Origin: Rhizobiaceae bacterium CPCC 101076
GTDB taxonomy: Bacteria > Pseudomonadota > Alphaproteobacteria > Rhizobiales > Methylopilaceae
Direction of reading: 5' to 3'
Assembly (NCBI GenBank): GCA_003347645.1
Contig: QDFX01000015.1
Location: 34,700-98,699 of the forward strand
DNA length: 64,000 nucleotides
Position 1 is the stretch's first letter. Each line of letters starts with the position of its first letter. Shown one piece after another: positions 27,795 to 36,714 of the stretch. The position numbers were made by a program, and so were the translations under genes. The notes below the pieces were generated by a model. That model saw nothing but the letters and a program-made list of their open reading frames with translations. It was not told the origin of the DNA and ran no database searches.

Positions 27795-28464
27795 CATCCC
27801 CCTCGAGCGCCTTCTGATCGCCCGACGCGACGACCTCGCCACGATCCAGCACGATGAACCGGTCGGCAAGCTCTTTCGCGAACTCGAAATACTGCTCGAC
27901 CAGCACGATCGCCATATCGCCCCGGTCGCGCAAATAGGTGATCGCGCGGCCGATATCCTTGATGATCGAGGGCTGGATACCCTCGGTCGGCTCGTCGAGG
28001 ACGAGCAGTTTGGGGCGGGTGACGAGCGCACGGCCGATCGCGAGCTGCTGCTGCTGTCCGCCGGAGAGATCGCCACCCCGGCGGTGGAGCATGCTCTTCA
28101 GCACCGGGAAGAGGTGGAAGATTTCGTCCGGCACGTTGCGCAGACTGCGGGGCAGCGGCGCGTAGCCGGTTTCGAGATTTTCGCGGACCGTGAGGAGAGG
28201 GAAGATCTCGCGGCCCTGCGGCACATAGGCGATGCCGAGCTTGGCGCGCTCATAGGTGCGGGTCTTCGTGATGTCGGTGCCGTCGAGCGAGATCGAGCCG
28301 GCGGAGATGGCGCGGTGGCCGACGATGGCGCGCATCAGCGATGTCTTGCCGACGCCGTTCCTGCCGAGCACGCAGGTGACCTCGCCGGGCTTCGCAATGA
28401 GCGAAACCGAGGAGAGGGCCTGGGCGGCACCGTAATAAAGCGAGAGTTTGTCGACGGTCAGCAT
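27769..28464 (-). CDS. urtE: Urea ABC transporter ATPase UrtE
   Basis: 231 residues. Second ATPase of the urea importer, LivF-like. Walker A LGRNGVGKTSLMRAI, signature LSGGQQQQLAIGRALVT, Walker B LLVLDEPTEGIQPSII and the H-loop region follow in normal order; the phrase EPTEGIQPSII is characteristic of UrtE. Start at MLTVDKLSLYYG, preceded by GATGAGG that belongs to the repeat at 28470-28574. Its last 26 bases overlap ureD, tying the transporter to urease production. Confidence 0.96.
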   Translation of the reverse strand: MLTVDKLSLYYGAAQALSSVSLIAKPGEVTCVLGRNGVGKTSLMRAIVGHRAISAGSISLDGTDITKTRTYERAKLGIAYVPQGREIFPLLTVRENLETGYAPLPRSLRNVPDEIFHLFPVLKSMLHRRGGDLSGGQQQQLAIGRALVTRPKLLVLDEPTEGIQPSIIKDIGRAITYLRDRGDMAIVLVEQYFEFAKELADRFIVLDRGEVVASGDQKALEGDDVRQRLVF

Positions 28465-28469
28465 GAAGA

Positions 28470-28574
28470 CCTCATCCTGAGCCGCGCGCAAAGCGCGCGT
28501 GTCGAAGGATGGCGGCAGGCTCCGAGTTCGCGTCCGTCCTTCGACACGGGCCTTTGGCCCGGCTCAGGATGAGG
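28470..28574. repeat. 105-base palindromic repeat, CCTCATCCTGAGCCG family, copy 2
   Basis: Inverted ends CCTCATCCTGAGCCG (28470-28484) and CCGGCTCAGGATGAGG (28559-28574); inner parts TCGAAGGATGG and CGTCCTTCGACACGG. Same family as the copy at 23072-23178, with about the same size. It fills the gap between urtD and urtE, and on the minus strand its end GGATGAGG is placed as the ribosome-binding site of urtE. Confidence 0.9.
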
Positions 28575-28601
28575 GCGGTGGAATACGGTTACGCTCATTC
28601 C

Positions 28602-29357
28602 TCACCTCCCCAGATACACTTCGATGACGCGCTCGTCGGACGAGACCTGATCGAGCGTGCCTTCGGCTAGCACCGAGCCCTCATGCAGGCAGGTGACCTT
28701 CACGTCGAGATCGCGGACGAAGACCATGTCGTGCTCGACCACGACCACCGAGCGCGTCTGGGCGATTTCGCGGAGGAGATCGGCGGTGTCGGCGGTCTCC
28801 TGGTCGGTCATGCCGGCTGCCGGCTCGTCGACTAGGAGGAGCTTGGGCTCCTGCGCCAACAGCATGCCGATCTCCAGCCATTGCTTCTGGCCGTGGCTGA
28901 GCTCGGACGCCTTGCGACGGCGATGGTCCTTCAGACGGATACGCTCGAGGAGGGCGTCCATACGTTCCTTCTCCTGCGCGGTGCGGCGGGAGAACAAGGC
29001 GCGGAATGGCCGGCGGTCCGCCTTCAGCGCGAGGAGGATGTTGTCCTCGACCGTGTGCATCTCGAACACCGTTGGCGTCTGGAACTTGCGGCCGATGCCG
29101 AGCGTCGCGATCGATGCCTCGTCGAGGCGGGTCAAATCGTGATGGCCCTCGAACAGGGCCTCGCCGTCCGTCGGCCGGGTCTTGCCGGTAATGACGTCCA
29201 TCATGGTCGTCTTGCCGGCGCCGTTCGGGCCGATGATGGCGCGCATCTCGGCCTGGTCGATGGCGAGTGACAACGCGTTCAGCGCCCGGAAGCCATCGAA
29301 CGAGACGGTGACGTTGTTGAGATACAGAAGCGTCGGGGTGAGGCTTGGAATGGTCAT
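28602..29357 (-). CDS. urtD: Urea ABC transporter ATPase UrtD
   Basis: About 251 residues. First ATPase of the urea importer, LivG-like. Walker [22 protein letters not shown], then FQTPTVFEMHTVEDNILLAL typical of UrtD, the signature ASELSHGQKQWLEIGMLL and Walker B LLLVDEPAAGMTDQETADTADL, whose AAGMTD is a UrtD/LivG hallmark. ATG at 29357 is preferred; a GTG at 29366 overlapping the urtC stop would add three residues. Works with UrtE under the UrtBC channel. Confidence 0.95.
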   Translation of the reverse strand: MTIPSLTPTLLYLNNVTVSFDGFRALNALSLAIDQAEMRAIIGPNGAGKTTMMDVITGKTRPTDGEALFEGHHDLTRLDEASIATLGIGRKFQTPTVFEMHTVEDNILLALKADRRPFRALFSRRTAQEKERMDALLERIRLKDHRRRKASELSHGQKQWLEIGMLLAQEPKLLLVDEPAAGMTDQETADTADLLREIAQTRSVVVVEHDMVFVRDLDVKVTCLHEGSVLAEGTLDQVSSDERVIEVYLGR

Positions 29358-29362
29358 TCCGC

Positions 29363-30502
29363 TCACTCCGCCGCGTTCGGGACGGGGGCAGGCACCGAGC
29401 CGTCCGAGCGGAAGCGGCGCTGGGTGCGCTGCCAGCCGTCAGTGATGACGCCAAGAATGCCCTTCGGCAGGAAGAGCGTGACCAGCACGAAGAGCAGGCC
29501 GAGCGCGAACAGCCAGGCGTCGGGCAGGACGCCGGTGAACCAGGTCTTGCCGGCGTTGACGACGAGCGCTCCGAGCGCCGCACCGACCAGCGTGCCGCGG
29601 CCGCCGACGGCGACCCAGATGACCATTTCGATCGAGGCCGCCGGCGCGAATTCGGACGGGTTGATGATGCCGATCTGCGGTACGTACAGCGCACCGGCGA
29701 CGCCCGCGATCATCGCCGAGATGACGAAGACCGCGAGCTTATAGTTCTCGACGCGGTAGCCGATGAAGCGGGTGCGGCTTTCGGCATCGCGGATGGCGAC
29801 GAGGACCTTGCCGAGCTTCGATGAGACGATGAAGCGGCAGAGGATATAGCCGCCGGCGAGCGCAAGGCCGGACAGCAGGAACAGGACGGCGCGCGTCTCT
29901 CCCGACTGGATGTTGTAGCCGAGGATGTCCTTGAAGTCGGTCAGGCCGTTATTGCCGCCGAAGCCCATATCGTTGCGAAAGAAGGCGAGCATCAGGGCGA
30001 AGGTCATCGCCTGCGTAATGATCGACAGATAGACGCCGGTGACGCGCGAGCGGAACGCGAACCAGCCAAAGACGAAGGCGAGCAGGCCGGGCACCACCAC
30101 GACCATGATCGCGGCGAACCAGAACATGTCGAAGCCGTGCCAGAACCAGGGCAGTTCCTTGTAGTTCAGGAAGACCATGAAGTCGGGCAGGATCGGGTCG
30201 GCGTAGACGCCGCGCGTGCCGATCTGGCGCATCAGGTACATGCCCATCGCGTAGCCGCCGAGCGCGAAGAAGGCGCCGTGGCCAAGCGAGAGGATGCCGC
30301 AATAGCCCCAGATCAAGTCGATCGAGAGGGCGAGCAGAGCGAAGCAGAGATACTTGCCGAGCAGCGGAACGAGGTAGTCGGGCACGCGGAACGGCGATCC
30401 CGCCGGCAGGAAGAGGTTTGAGGCTGGGACGAGCACGGCGACGGCGAGGACGATCGCGAGGAAGATCCAGCCGGTGCGGTCGATGAAGAGCGAGCGGGTC
30501 AT
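29363..30502 (-). CDS. urtC: Urea ABC transporter permease UrtC
   Basis: 379 residues, LivM-like, with about nine or ten membrane helices. Typical UrtC parts are DLIWGYCGILSLGHGAFFALGGYAMGMYLMRQIG, the loop with NYKELPWFWHGFDMFW, and the cytoplasmic coupling segment VAIRDAESRTRFIGYRVENYKL. With UrtB it forms the inner-membrane urea channel. Start ATG overlaps the urtB stop (ATGA). The much longer in-frame reading to 31135 is an artefact of high GC within urtB. Confidence 0.96.
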   Translation of the reverse strand: MTRSLFIDRTGWIFLAIVLAVAVLVPASNLFLPAGSPFRVPDYLVPLLGKYLCFALLALSIDLIWGYCGILSLGHGAFFALGGYAMGMYLMRQIGTRGVYADPILPDFMVFLNYKELPWFWHGFDMFWFAAIMVVVVPGLLAFVFGWFAFRSRVTGVYLSIITQAMTFALMLAFFRNDMGFGGNNGLTDFKDILGYNIQSGETRAVLFLLSGLALAGGYILCRFIVSSKLGKVLVAIRDAESRTRFIGYRVENYKLAVFVISAMIAGVAGALYVPQIGIINPSEFAPAASIEMVIWVAVGGRGTLVGAALGALVVNAGKTWFTGVLPDAWLFALGLLFVLVTLFLPKGILGVITDGWQRTQRRFRSDGSVPAPVPNAAE

Positions 30503-32121
30503 GCTTCCACCGCCCGGCCCTTGAGGGCGAACAGGCCACGTGGCCGCTTCTGGATGAACAGGATGATCGCCACGAGAAGCAGAATCTTGCCGAGCACGGC
30601 GCCCGCATAGGGTTCGAGGAATTTGTTGGCGATGCCGAGTGTCATCGCGCCGACGAGCGTGCCCCAGAGATTTCCGACACCTCCGAATACGACGACCATG
30701 AAGCTGTCGATGATGTAACCCTGGCCGAGATTCGGCGAGACGTTGTCGATCTGGCTGAGAGCGACGCCGGCGATGCCGGCGACGCCCGAGCCGAGGCCGA
30801 AGGTCATGGCGTCGATCCAGTCGGTGCGGATGCCCATCGCGGCGGCCATGCGCCGGTTCTGGGTGACGGCGCGGACCTGAAGGCCGAGCGAGGTGCGCCG
30901 CAGCACGAGCAACAAGGCAAAGAACACCATCAGCGAAAAGACGACGATTGCGACGCGGCTGTAGGTGAGGCTGATGCCGCCGACGTCGAAGGCGCCGCTC
31001 ATCCATGACGGCGCGCTGACCGGCTGGTTGGTCGGGCCGAAGATCGAGCGGATCGTCTGCTGCAGGATCAGCGAAATGCCCCAGGTGGCGAGCAGCGTTT
31101 CCAGCGGTCGGCCGTAGAGGAAGCGGATGACGCAACGCTCGATGGCGACGCCGATCGCGCCGGCGACGAGGAAGGCGAGGGGGATCGCGATCAGGAGCGA
31201 GCCCTCGGACAGGCCGGGCGCGTAGGCGGCGATAACCTGCTGGACCACGAAGGTGGTGTAGGCGCCGATCATGACCATCTCGCCATGCGCCATGTTGATG
31301 ACGCCCATCTGGCCGAAGGTGATCGCCAGGCCGACGGCCGCCAGCAGCAGCACCGAGCCGAGCGAGATGCCGTAGGCGACGTTCTGCAGCGCGGCCCAGA
31401 GCGCAAGCTTGTGCTCGATCGTGGTGACCGCGCCTTCCGCGTGGGTTTTCACCGCCTCCGGCGTATCGGCCGGAAGCGAGCGGAGCAGGGCGGCGGCCTC
31501 CTGGTCGGCACGAGAAGCGATCTTGTCGACGGCGGCGATCTTGTCGGCGTCGGATGCTCCCGGAAAGGTGACGATGATCGCGGCGCGCGCGACCTCCATC
31601 GCCTGCTTGACCCGCGTGTCCTTCTCGTTGGCAAGCGCGGTGTCGAGGGAGGGGAGAGCGGCCTGGTCGCGGGATTTGAAGATGGCCTCGGCGGCTCCGA
31701 TGCGCTTGCCGGGATCGGGCGAGATCAAATCGGCCGAGCCGAGCGATGCCTCGACGACGCGGCGGAGACGGTTGTTGAGCCGCACCGTTTTCAGGGTCGC
31801 GGCGTCGACGGTCGAGGGCGCGCCGTAGCGGGCGTCTCGCAGCGTGCCGGACGCATCGCGGTAGAAGATCATCCTGTCGGCAGGGTTGAAGAACAGCTTG
31901 CCGCCCGCAAGCGCGGTCAGGATGTCGGCGGTACCGGGATGGCCGGACTTCGCCAGTTCCTCCACGCCTTTCTGCGTATCGTCGAACTTGTCGGTGGCGA
32001 ACAGCGCCAGCGCATCATCGACGGGTTCGGCACGAACGGGGCCGGCGATCGCGACGAATGCGATCAGGACAATCGGCGCCACGCGGCGCAGCAATGCGAG
32101 GATCATCAGCCCTGGTGCCAT
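30499..32121 (-). CDS. urtB: Urea ABC transporter permease UrtB
   Basis: 540 residues. UrtB is unusual among LivH-like permeases in having a long periplasmic N-terminal part: here a signal peptide (cleaved near VRA-EP) and ~220 residues of HEAT-like helices precede about eight membrane helices. The channel part has GLAITFGQMGVINMAHGEMVMIGAYTTF, ETLLATWGISLILQQTIRSIFGPTNQPV and AVTQNRRMAAAMGIRTDWID, all typical of UrtB. Two starts are possible (32121 and 32106, MILALLRR); the second has AGGG five bases upstream. Forms the urea channel with UrtC. Confidence 0.95.
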   Translation of the reverse strand: MAPGLMILALLRRVAPIVLIAFVAIAGPVRAEPVDDALALFATDKFDDTQKGVEELAKSGHPGTADILTALAGGKLFFNPADRMIFYRDASGTLRDARYGAPSTVDAATLKTVRLNNRLRRVVEASLGSADLISPDPGKRIGAAEAIFKSRDQAALPSLDTALANEKDTRVKQAMEVARAAIIVTFPGASDADKIAAVDKIASRADQEAAALLRSLPADTPEAVKTHAEGAVTTIEHKLALWAALQNVAYGISLGSVLLLAAVGLAITFGQMGVINMAHGEMVMIGAYTTFVVQQVIAAYAPGLSEGSLLIAIPLAFLVAGAIGVAIERCVIRFLYGRPLETLLATWGISLILQQTIRSIFGPTNQPVSAPSWMSGAFDVGGISLTYSRVAIVVFSLMVFFALLLVLRRTSLGLQVRAVTQNRRMAAAMGIRTDWIDAMTFGLGSGVAGIAGVALSQIDNVSPNLGQGYIIDSFMVVVFGGVGNLWGTLVGAMTLGIANKFLEPYAGAVLGKILLLVAIILFIQKRPRGLFALKGRAVEA

Positions 32122-32188
32122 CTGGAGTGAAAAGCGGGAGGCGGCCGCACGCCGCCTCCCGGCCTGGGGTCAGTTCAGCCTGGGAGAA

Positions 32189-33490
32189 TTAAGAGGCCTG
32201 ACCACCGCACTTCTTGGTCTTGGTGTTGTAGTTTCCGCACTTGAGCTTGACCCAGTCGGAATCGAGGTCCTTCGAACCATCGAGGAAATCGGACCACGCA
32301 TCGCCCGGGACGAGGCCGTCGGTCTTCCACACGACGTCGAACTGGCCGGTTTCGTTCACTTCGCCGATGAAGACCGGCTTGGTGATATGGTGGTTCGAAA
32401 GCATGACGGAGGTGCCGCCCGTGAGATTCGGCGCCTCGGTGCCCGGCAGCGCGTCGATGACCTTGTCCGGATCGATGGTGCCGGCCTTCTCGACCGCCTT
32501 CACCCACATGGCAAAGCCAATGACGTGGGCTTCCATCGGGTCGTTGGTCACGCGCTTCGGATTCTTGGTGTAGGCCTGCCACTTCTCGATGAAGGCCTTG
32601 TTCTCCGGCGTGTCGATCGACTGGAAGTAATTCCAGGCGGCGAGATGGCCGACGAGCGGCTTGGTGTCGATGCCGGCGAGTTCTTCCTCACCGACCGAGA
32701 ACGCCACGACCGGGATGTCGGTCGCCTTGACGCCCTGGTTGCCGAGTTCCTTATAGAACGGGACGTTGGCGTCGCCGTTGATGGTGGAGACCACGGCGGT
32801 CTTCTTGCCGGCCGAGCCGAACTTCTTGATGTCCGAGACGATCGTCTGCCAGTCGGAGTGACCGAACGGCGTGTAGTTGATCATGATGTCGTCGGCGGCG
32901 ACGCCCTTGGCCTTGAGGTAGGCCTCCAGGATCTTGTTGGTCGTGCGCGGATAAACGTAGTCGGTGCCGGCGAGCACCCAGCGCTTCACGCCTTCTTCCT
33001 TCATCAGGTAGTCGACCGCCGGGATGGCCTGCTGGTTCGGAGCGGCGCCGGTGTAGAAGACATTGCGCTCGCTCTCCTCACCCTCGTACTGGACGGGGTA
33101 GAAGAGGATGGAATTCAGCTCCTTGAAGACCGGGAGCACGGATTTGCGGGAGACCGAGGTCCAGCAGCCGAACACGACCGAAACCTTGTCCTGGGCGATC
33201 AGCTCCTTGGCCTTTTCGGCGAAGAGCGGCCAGTTGGAAGCGGGGTCGACGACGACGGCTTCGAGTTTCTTGCCGAGAACGCCGCCCTTCTTGTTCTGCT
33301 CGTCGATGAGGAAGAGCATCGTGTCCTTCAGCGTCGTCTCGCTGATGGCCATCGTGCCCGACAGCGAATGCAGCACGCCCACCTTGATCGTGTCCTCCGC
33401 CGCGGCCGCAGCATTGAGCCCGCCCGCGACCATGGCCGCCGCGGCGAGTGTGCTCGCCGTCTTCGCCAGGGTTCCGAATAGTTTTTGCAT
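32189..33490 (-). CDS. urtA: Urea ABC transporter substrate-binding protein UrtA
   Basis: 433 residues with a signal peptide (cleavage near AAA-AED, ~31). The periplasmic binding fold of the LivJ/AmiC class begins with TIKVGVLHSLSGTMAISETTLKDTMLF and includes VFGCWTSVSRKSVLPVFKELN, LFYPVQYEGEESERNVFYTGAAPNQQ and NYFQSIDTPENKAFIEKW, all diagnostic of UrtA. It captures urea or short-chain amides. Start at MQKLFGT with GGAGAGG ahead. First gene of the urt-ure operon, with a sigma-54 promoter about 55 bases upstream of its start, so nitrogen limitation should switch it on. Confidence 0.97.
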   Translation of the reverse strand: MQKLFGTLAKTASTLAAAAMVAGGLNAAAAAEDTIKVGVLHSLSGTMAISETTLKDTMLFLIDEQNKKGGVLGKKLEAVVVDPASNWPLFAEKAKELIAQDKVSVVFGCWTSVSRKSVLPVFKELNSILFYPVQYEGEESERNVFYTGAAPNQQAIPAVDYLMKEEGVKRWVLAGTDYVYPRTTNKILEAYLKAKGVAADDIMINYTPFGHSDWQTIVSDIKKFGSAGKKTAVVSTINGDANVPFYKELGNQGVKATDIPVVAFSVGEEELAGIDTKPLVGHLAAWNYFQSIDTPENKAFIEKWQAYTKNPKRVTNDPMEAHVIGFAMWVKAVEKAGTIDPDKVIDALPGTEAPNLTGGTSVMLSNHHITKPVFIGEVNETGQFDVVWKTDGLVPGDAWSDFLDGSKDLDSDWVKLKCGNYNTKTKKCGGQAS

Positions 33491-33542
33491 CACGCCTCTC
33501 CGTATTCTGGGTTCGGCTGCCAGCAGCCCCCGGAGAACGGTC

Positions 33543-33559
33543 AGCAAAGCGCGTGCCAG
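33543..33559 (-). promoter_or_regulatory. Sigma-54 (RpoN) promoter of urtA
   Basis: Read on the minus strand the site is CTGGCACGCGCTTTGCT, a match to the consensus TGGCAC-N5-TTGC with exact spacing between the -24 GG and -12 GC elements. The TTGC end is about 54 bases ahead of the urtA ATG, leaving a leader of roughly 40 bases. An NtrC-like enhancer would be expected further upstream (33600-33800), but I could not identify one. Confidence 0.75.
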
Positions 33560-33980
33560 CGTTTTCTGCACGCTAGGCGATCAAGGAAAGCCGTGTTCAT
33601 TCAATGAGTTTGCTCGGGTCGCGTGACCCGCCCGCGACGGCCTGCGCTTTCGCACAAAATTAAGCCTCTTGTCGCGATTTGCTATATTTTTAGGCAGTTT
33701 CATGTGCGTCAGACTGTCCATCTACGCCTTTTTGCGTAGTTTATGACGGCATGTGGCTCTGCATATAGCGATTGTATAGTCTTTAGTATAATGCGAAGAT
33801 ACATGTTATATTTACTTGAAGTACTCTCTACATTCGAGTTATTCTAAATAAAATCAAAGATCATTTCATTGACAGTCCTGTCCGGATGGGCTTTGCCGTG
33901 TCTGTCCAGAGGCGGGCGCCGCGCCGCCCCCTTTGGCCCACGATTCCGCCCAGCCGCTCCGGCGGCGACAGGAGAAAACG
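33560..33980. other. Divergent intergenic region between urtA and the imelysin gene
   Basis: No gene is seen. The part from about 33650 to 33870 is strikingly AT-rich compared with the rest of the window and must hold the promoter of the iron cluster on the plus strand and any activator sites of urtA on the minus strand. A half-palindromic iron-box-like site is at 33832-33848. A frame open at 33933 precedes the imelysin ATG but lacks a ribosome-binding site. Confidence 0.6.
33832..33848. promoter_or_regulatory. Possible Irr/ICE-type iron-control box
   Basis: ATTCGAG-TTA-TTCTAAA compares with the rhizobial ICE consensus TTTAGAA-N3-TTCTAAA: the right arm is perfect and the left arm agrees at four of seven places. 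It lies about 135 bases ahead of the imelysin gene, in AT-rich DNA. Suggestive only. Confidence 0.3.
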
Positions 33981-35249
33981 ATGATTTCGCTCCGCACCAT
34001 GATCTCGGCCGCCGCGCTGTCGCTGGCCATTGCTGGTCCGAGCTTCGCCGCGACGAAGCCGGCCGACATCATGACCAACTACGCCAATGTCGCCGAAGCG
34101 ATCTATTCGGACAGTCTCGCCAAGGCGAAGGATCTGCAGACCGCCATCGATGCCTTCCTCGCCAAGCCGAACGCGGACACGTTGAAGGCCGCTCGTACCG
34201 CCTGGAAGGCGGCGCGCGTTCCCTACCAGCAGAGCGAGGGCTACCGCTTCGGCAATGCCATCGTCGACGAATGGGAAGGCAAGGTGAACGCCTGGCCGCT
34301 CGACGAAGGCCTGATCGACTATGTCGACAAGGGCTCCTACGGCGAGACCTCGGACGAGAACCCGGCCTATACCGCCAACGTGATCGCCAACAAGACGATC
34401 CGCATCGGCAAGGACGAGATCGACGCCTCGACGATCAACAAGGAACTGCTGCTGAAGCTGCAGGAAGCCGGCGGCATCGAGTCGAACGTCGCGATCGGCT
34501 ACCACGCCATCGAGTTTCTGCTGTGGGGCCAGGACCTGCACGGCACCGAGAAGGGCTCGGGCGAGCGCAAGGCGACCGACTACGACACATCGGCCTGCAC
34601 CAATGACAATTGCGACCGCCGTCGCGACTACCTGAAGGCCGCGACCGATCTTCTGGTCGACGACCTGACCGAGATGGCGGGCAATTGGGGCGCCGACGGC
34701 GCTGCCCGCAAGGACGTGACGGGCAAGGACGAAAAGGCCGGCCTCGCCACGATCCTGACCGGCCTGGGCTCGCTCTCCTACGGCGAGCTCGCCGGCGAGC
34801 GCATCAAGCTCGGCCTCATCCTGCACGATCCAGAGGAGGAGCATGACTGCTTCTCCGACAACACCCACAACTCGCACTACTATGACCAAGTGGGCATGAT
34901 CGCGATCTACAAGGGCGAGTACAAAGGCACCGACGGCAAGGTGACCAAGGGTGCGAGCCTCGCGGCCTATGCCGCCGAGAAGGCCCCGAAGGAAGCCAAG
35001 GCCGTCGACGCCGCGATGAAGAAGGCGGAAGCGGCTCTCGACGCGATCAAGAAGCGCGCCGACAGCGGCAAGGAAGCCTACGACCAGATGATCGGCGAAG
35101 GTAACAAGCAGGGCAACAAGATGGTGCAGGCGGCCGTCGACGGTCTCGTCGGCCAGGCCCGTGCGATCGAGGCGCTGGTCGCCAAGCTCGGCCTCGAGAT
35201 CACCGTTGAAGGTTCGGACAGCCTGGACAATCCGTCGGCCGTCCAGTGA
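33981..35249 (+). CDS. Imelysin family protein (IrpA/EfeO-like, M75), first copy
   Basis: 422 residues with a signal peptide ending at SFA-AT (~23). The imelysin fold is shown by the GxHxxE motif in GYHAIEFLLWGQD (His ~175, Glu ~178), by SEGYRFGNAIVDEWEGKVNAWPLDEG and by NTHNSHYYDQVGM. Imelysin proteins are periplasmic or outer-surface iron-regulated proteins thought to bind iron (IrpA, EfeO); protease activity is not established. ATG follows GGAG. It heads a five-gene cluster with a multicopper oxidase, a di-heme protein, a second imelysin and a DUF1513 protein, all exported. Confidence 0.92.
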   Translation: MISLRTMISAAALSLAIAGPSFAATKPADIMTNYANVAEAIYSDSLAKAKDLQTAIDAFLAKPNADTLKAARTAWKAARVPYQQSEGYRFGNAIVDEWEGKVNAWPLDEGLIDYVDKGSYGETSDENPAYTANVIANKTIRIGKDEIDASTINKELLLKLQEAGGIESNVAIGYHAIEFLLWGQDLHGTEKGSGERKATDYDTSACTNDNCDRRRDYLKAATDLLVDDLTEMAGNWGADGAARKDVTGKDEKAGLATILTGLGSLSYGELAGERIKLGLILHDPEEEHDCFSDNTHNSHYYDQVGMIAIYKGEYKGTDGKVTKGASLAAYAAEKAPKEAKAVDAAMKKAEAALDAIKKRADSGKEAYDQMIGEGNKQGNKMVQAAVDGLVGQARAIEALVAKLGLEITVEGSDSLDNPSAVQ

Positions 35250-35253
35250 TCCA

Positions 35254-36714
35254 ATGCTGACGCGGCGCGCATTGCTCGGCGGCGTGGGAGGGGCGGCGGC
35301 TTTCGCCACCATCTCCCACCTTCCGGGAGTGCGTGCCGCGGCTGCGGGTTCGACATTGCCGCCGGCGCCTGTGGTGCCGGCCGGCGTACTGCACGAAATC
35401 GATCTCGTCGCGGCGGTCCAAAGCGGCAAAAGTATCGCGGGGGCCGCAGTCGACGCTCCGTTCTGGCTCTACAACGACGAGTTGTTCCCGACTTTTCGTG
35501 TGAAGCTCGGCGATAAGATTCGGGCGAAGCTCCAGAACAAACTTCCCGAACACACGTCGATCCACTGGCACGGCATCCGCCTGCCGAATGCGATGGACGG
35601 GGTGCAGTACATCACCCAGCCGCCGGTCGAGCCGGGTGAGAGCTTCACCTACGAATTCACCCCGCCCGACACCGGCACCTTCTTCTTCCATTCGCATTGC
35701 AACGGCGTCAGCCAGATCGGGCATGGCCTCGCGGGCCTGCTGATCGTCGAAGGCGACGAACTGGAACCGTTCGACGCCGAGCACACGCTGGCGATGAAGG
35801 ACTGGCGACTGTCGCCCGAGGGGGAGTGGCTGCCCTTCTTCACCACCGAGGGCGCCGGCAGGGCAGGGACGTTCGGGACGGTTCGTACGGTCAACGGCTC
35901 GGCCGCATACAATGCCGACGTGCCGGCCGGCGCCGACATCCGCGTTCGCATCTTCAATCTCGATCCTACACGCATGGTCGATGTCGGTCTCGACGGCGCG
36001 GACGGCTTCGTGATCGCGACCGACGGCAACGCCATCGAGCCGATCCCGCTGCACACGTGGCGTCTCGGCGCGGCGATGCGGGTCGACCTCCACATCCGCG
36101 TCCCGAAGTCGGGCAGCGTCTTCCGTGTGCTCGACTATTTCTCGGCCACTCCCTGGCCGCTCGCGACCTTCAGCGCGACCGGCGAGGACCTGCCGGAGCG
36201 TCCGCTGGTCGCTCATTCGCTCTACGCGCCGCATGTGCCGCGTGCCGAGCCCGAGGCAGCGGAACATGTAAAATTCCAGTTCAGCGCCGCGAGCGGGGCT
36301 GCCGCCTCGATCGCCCAGAATTTCTCGCCGGACGATCCGCTGGCGAAGGAATTGCTCGACAGCCTCTGTGTCGGCAGTCGCGGCATGTGGGCGATCAACA
36401 AGCAGCAATGGCCGACCGGCGATCATCGCAATCTGCCGCCGCCGCTGGCGGAGCTTACACCCGGCAGGAACTACGTGTTCGAACTGATGAACGCGACGCC
36501 GCATCCGCACCCGATCCATCTGCACGGGCATACGTTCGAGGTGCTTTCGGCCTCGCGACAGAAACTGCCGCGCTTTCTGGCGGACACCGTCGTTGTCCAG
36601 CCGAAGGAGCGCATCGAGATCGCGTTCGTCGCGGCCGAGGGGAACTGGATGTTCCACTGCCATATCCTGGAGCATCAGGAGAACGGCATGATGGGCTGGT
36701 TGAGGATCGCCTGA
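35254..36714 (+). CDS. Exported multicopper oxidase, probable ferroxidase/cuproxidase
   Basis: 486 residues. Twin-arginine signal MLTRRALLGGVGG, cleavage probably near VRA-AA (~30). Three cupredoxin domains with the copper motifs HWHG (in TSIHWHGIRLP), HSH (in FFFHSHCNG), HPIHLHGH, and HCHILEHQENGMM at the C-terminus, which supplies type 1, 2 and 3 copper ligands. In this place, four bases behind an imelysin gene, oxidation of ferrous or cuprous ions is the likely role. No methionine-rich CueO insert is seen, which favours a ferroxidase or general oxidase over CueO. Stop overlaps the start of the di-heme gene. Confidence 0.92.
   Translation: MLTRRALLGGVGGAAAFATISHLPGVRAAAAGSTLPPAPVVPAGVLHEIDLVAAVQSGKSIAGAAVDAPFWLYNDELFPTFRVKLGDKIRAKLQNKLPEHTSIHWHGIRLPNAMDGVQYITQPPVEPGESFTYEFTPPDTGTFFFHSHCNGVSQIGHGLAGLLIVEGDELEPFDAEHTLAMKDWRLSPEGEWLPFFTTEGAGRAGTFGTVRTVNGSAAYNADVPAGADIRVRIFNLDPTRMVDVGLDGADGFVIATDGNAIEPIPLHTWRLGAAMRVDLHIRVPKSGSVFRVLDYFSATPWPLATFSATGEDLPERPLVAHSLYAPHVPRAEPEAAEHVKFQFSAASGAAASIAQNFSPDDPLAKELLDSLCVGSRGMWAINKQQWPTGDHRNLPPPLAELTPGRNYVFELMNATPHPHPIHLHGHTFEVLSASRQKLPRFLADTVVVQPKERIEIAFVAAEGNWMFHCHILEHQENGMMGWLRIA

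Noticed and set aside
33600..33800. NtrC binding sites upstream of the urtA sigma-54 promoter
   Set aside because: I looked for TGCAC-N7-GTGCA-like dyads and found none convincing, so no site is claimed.
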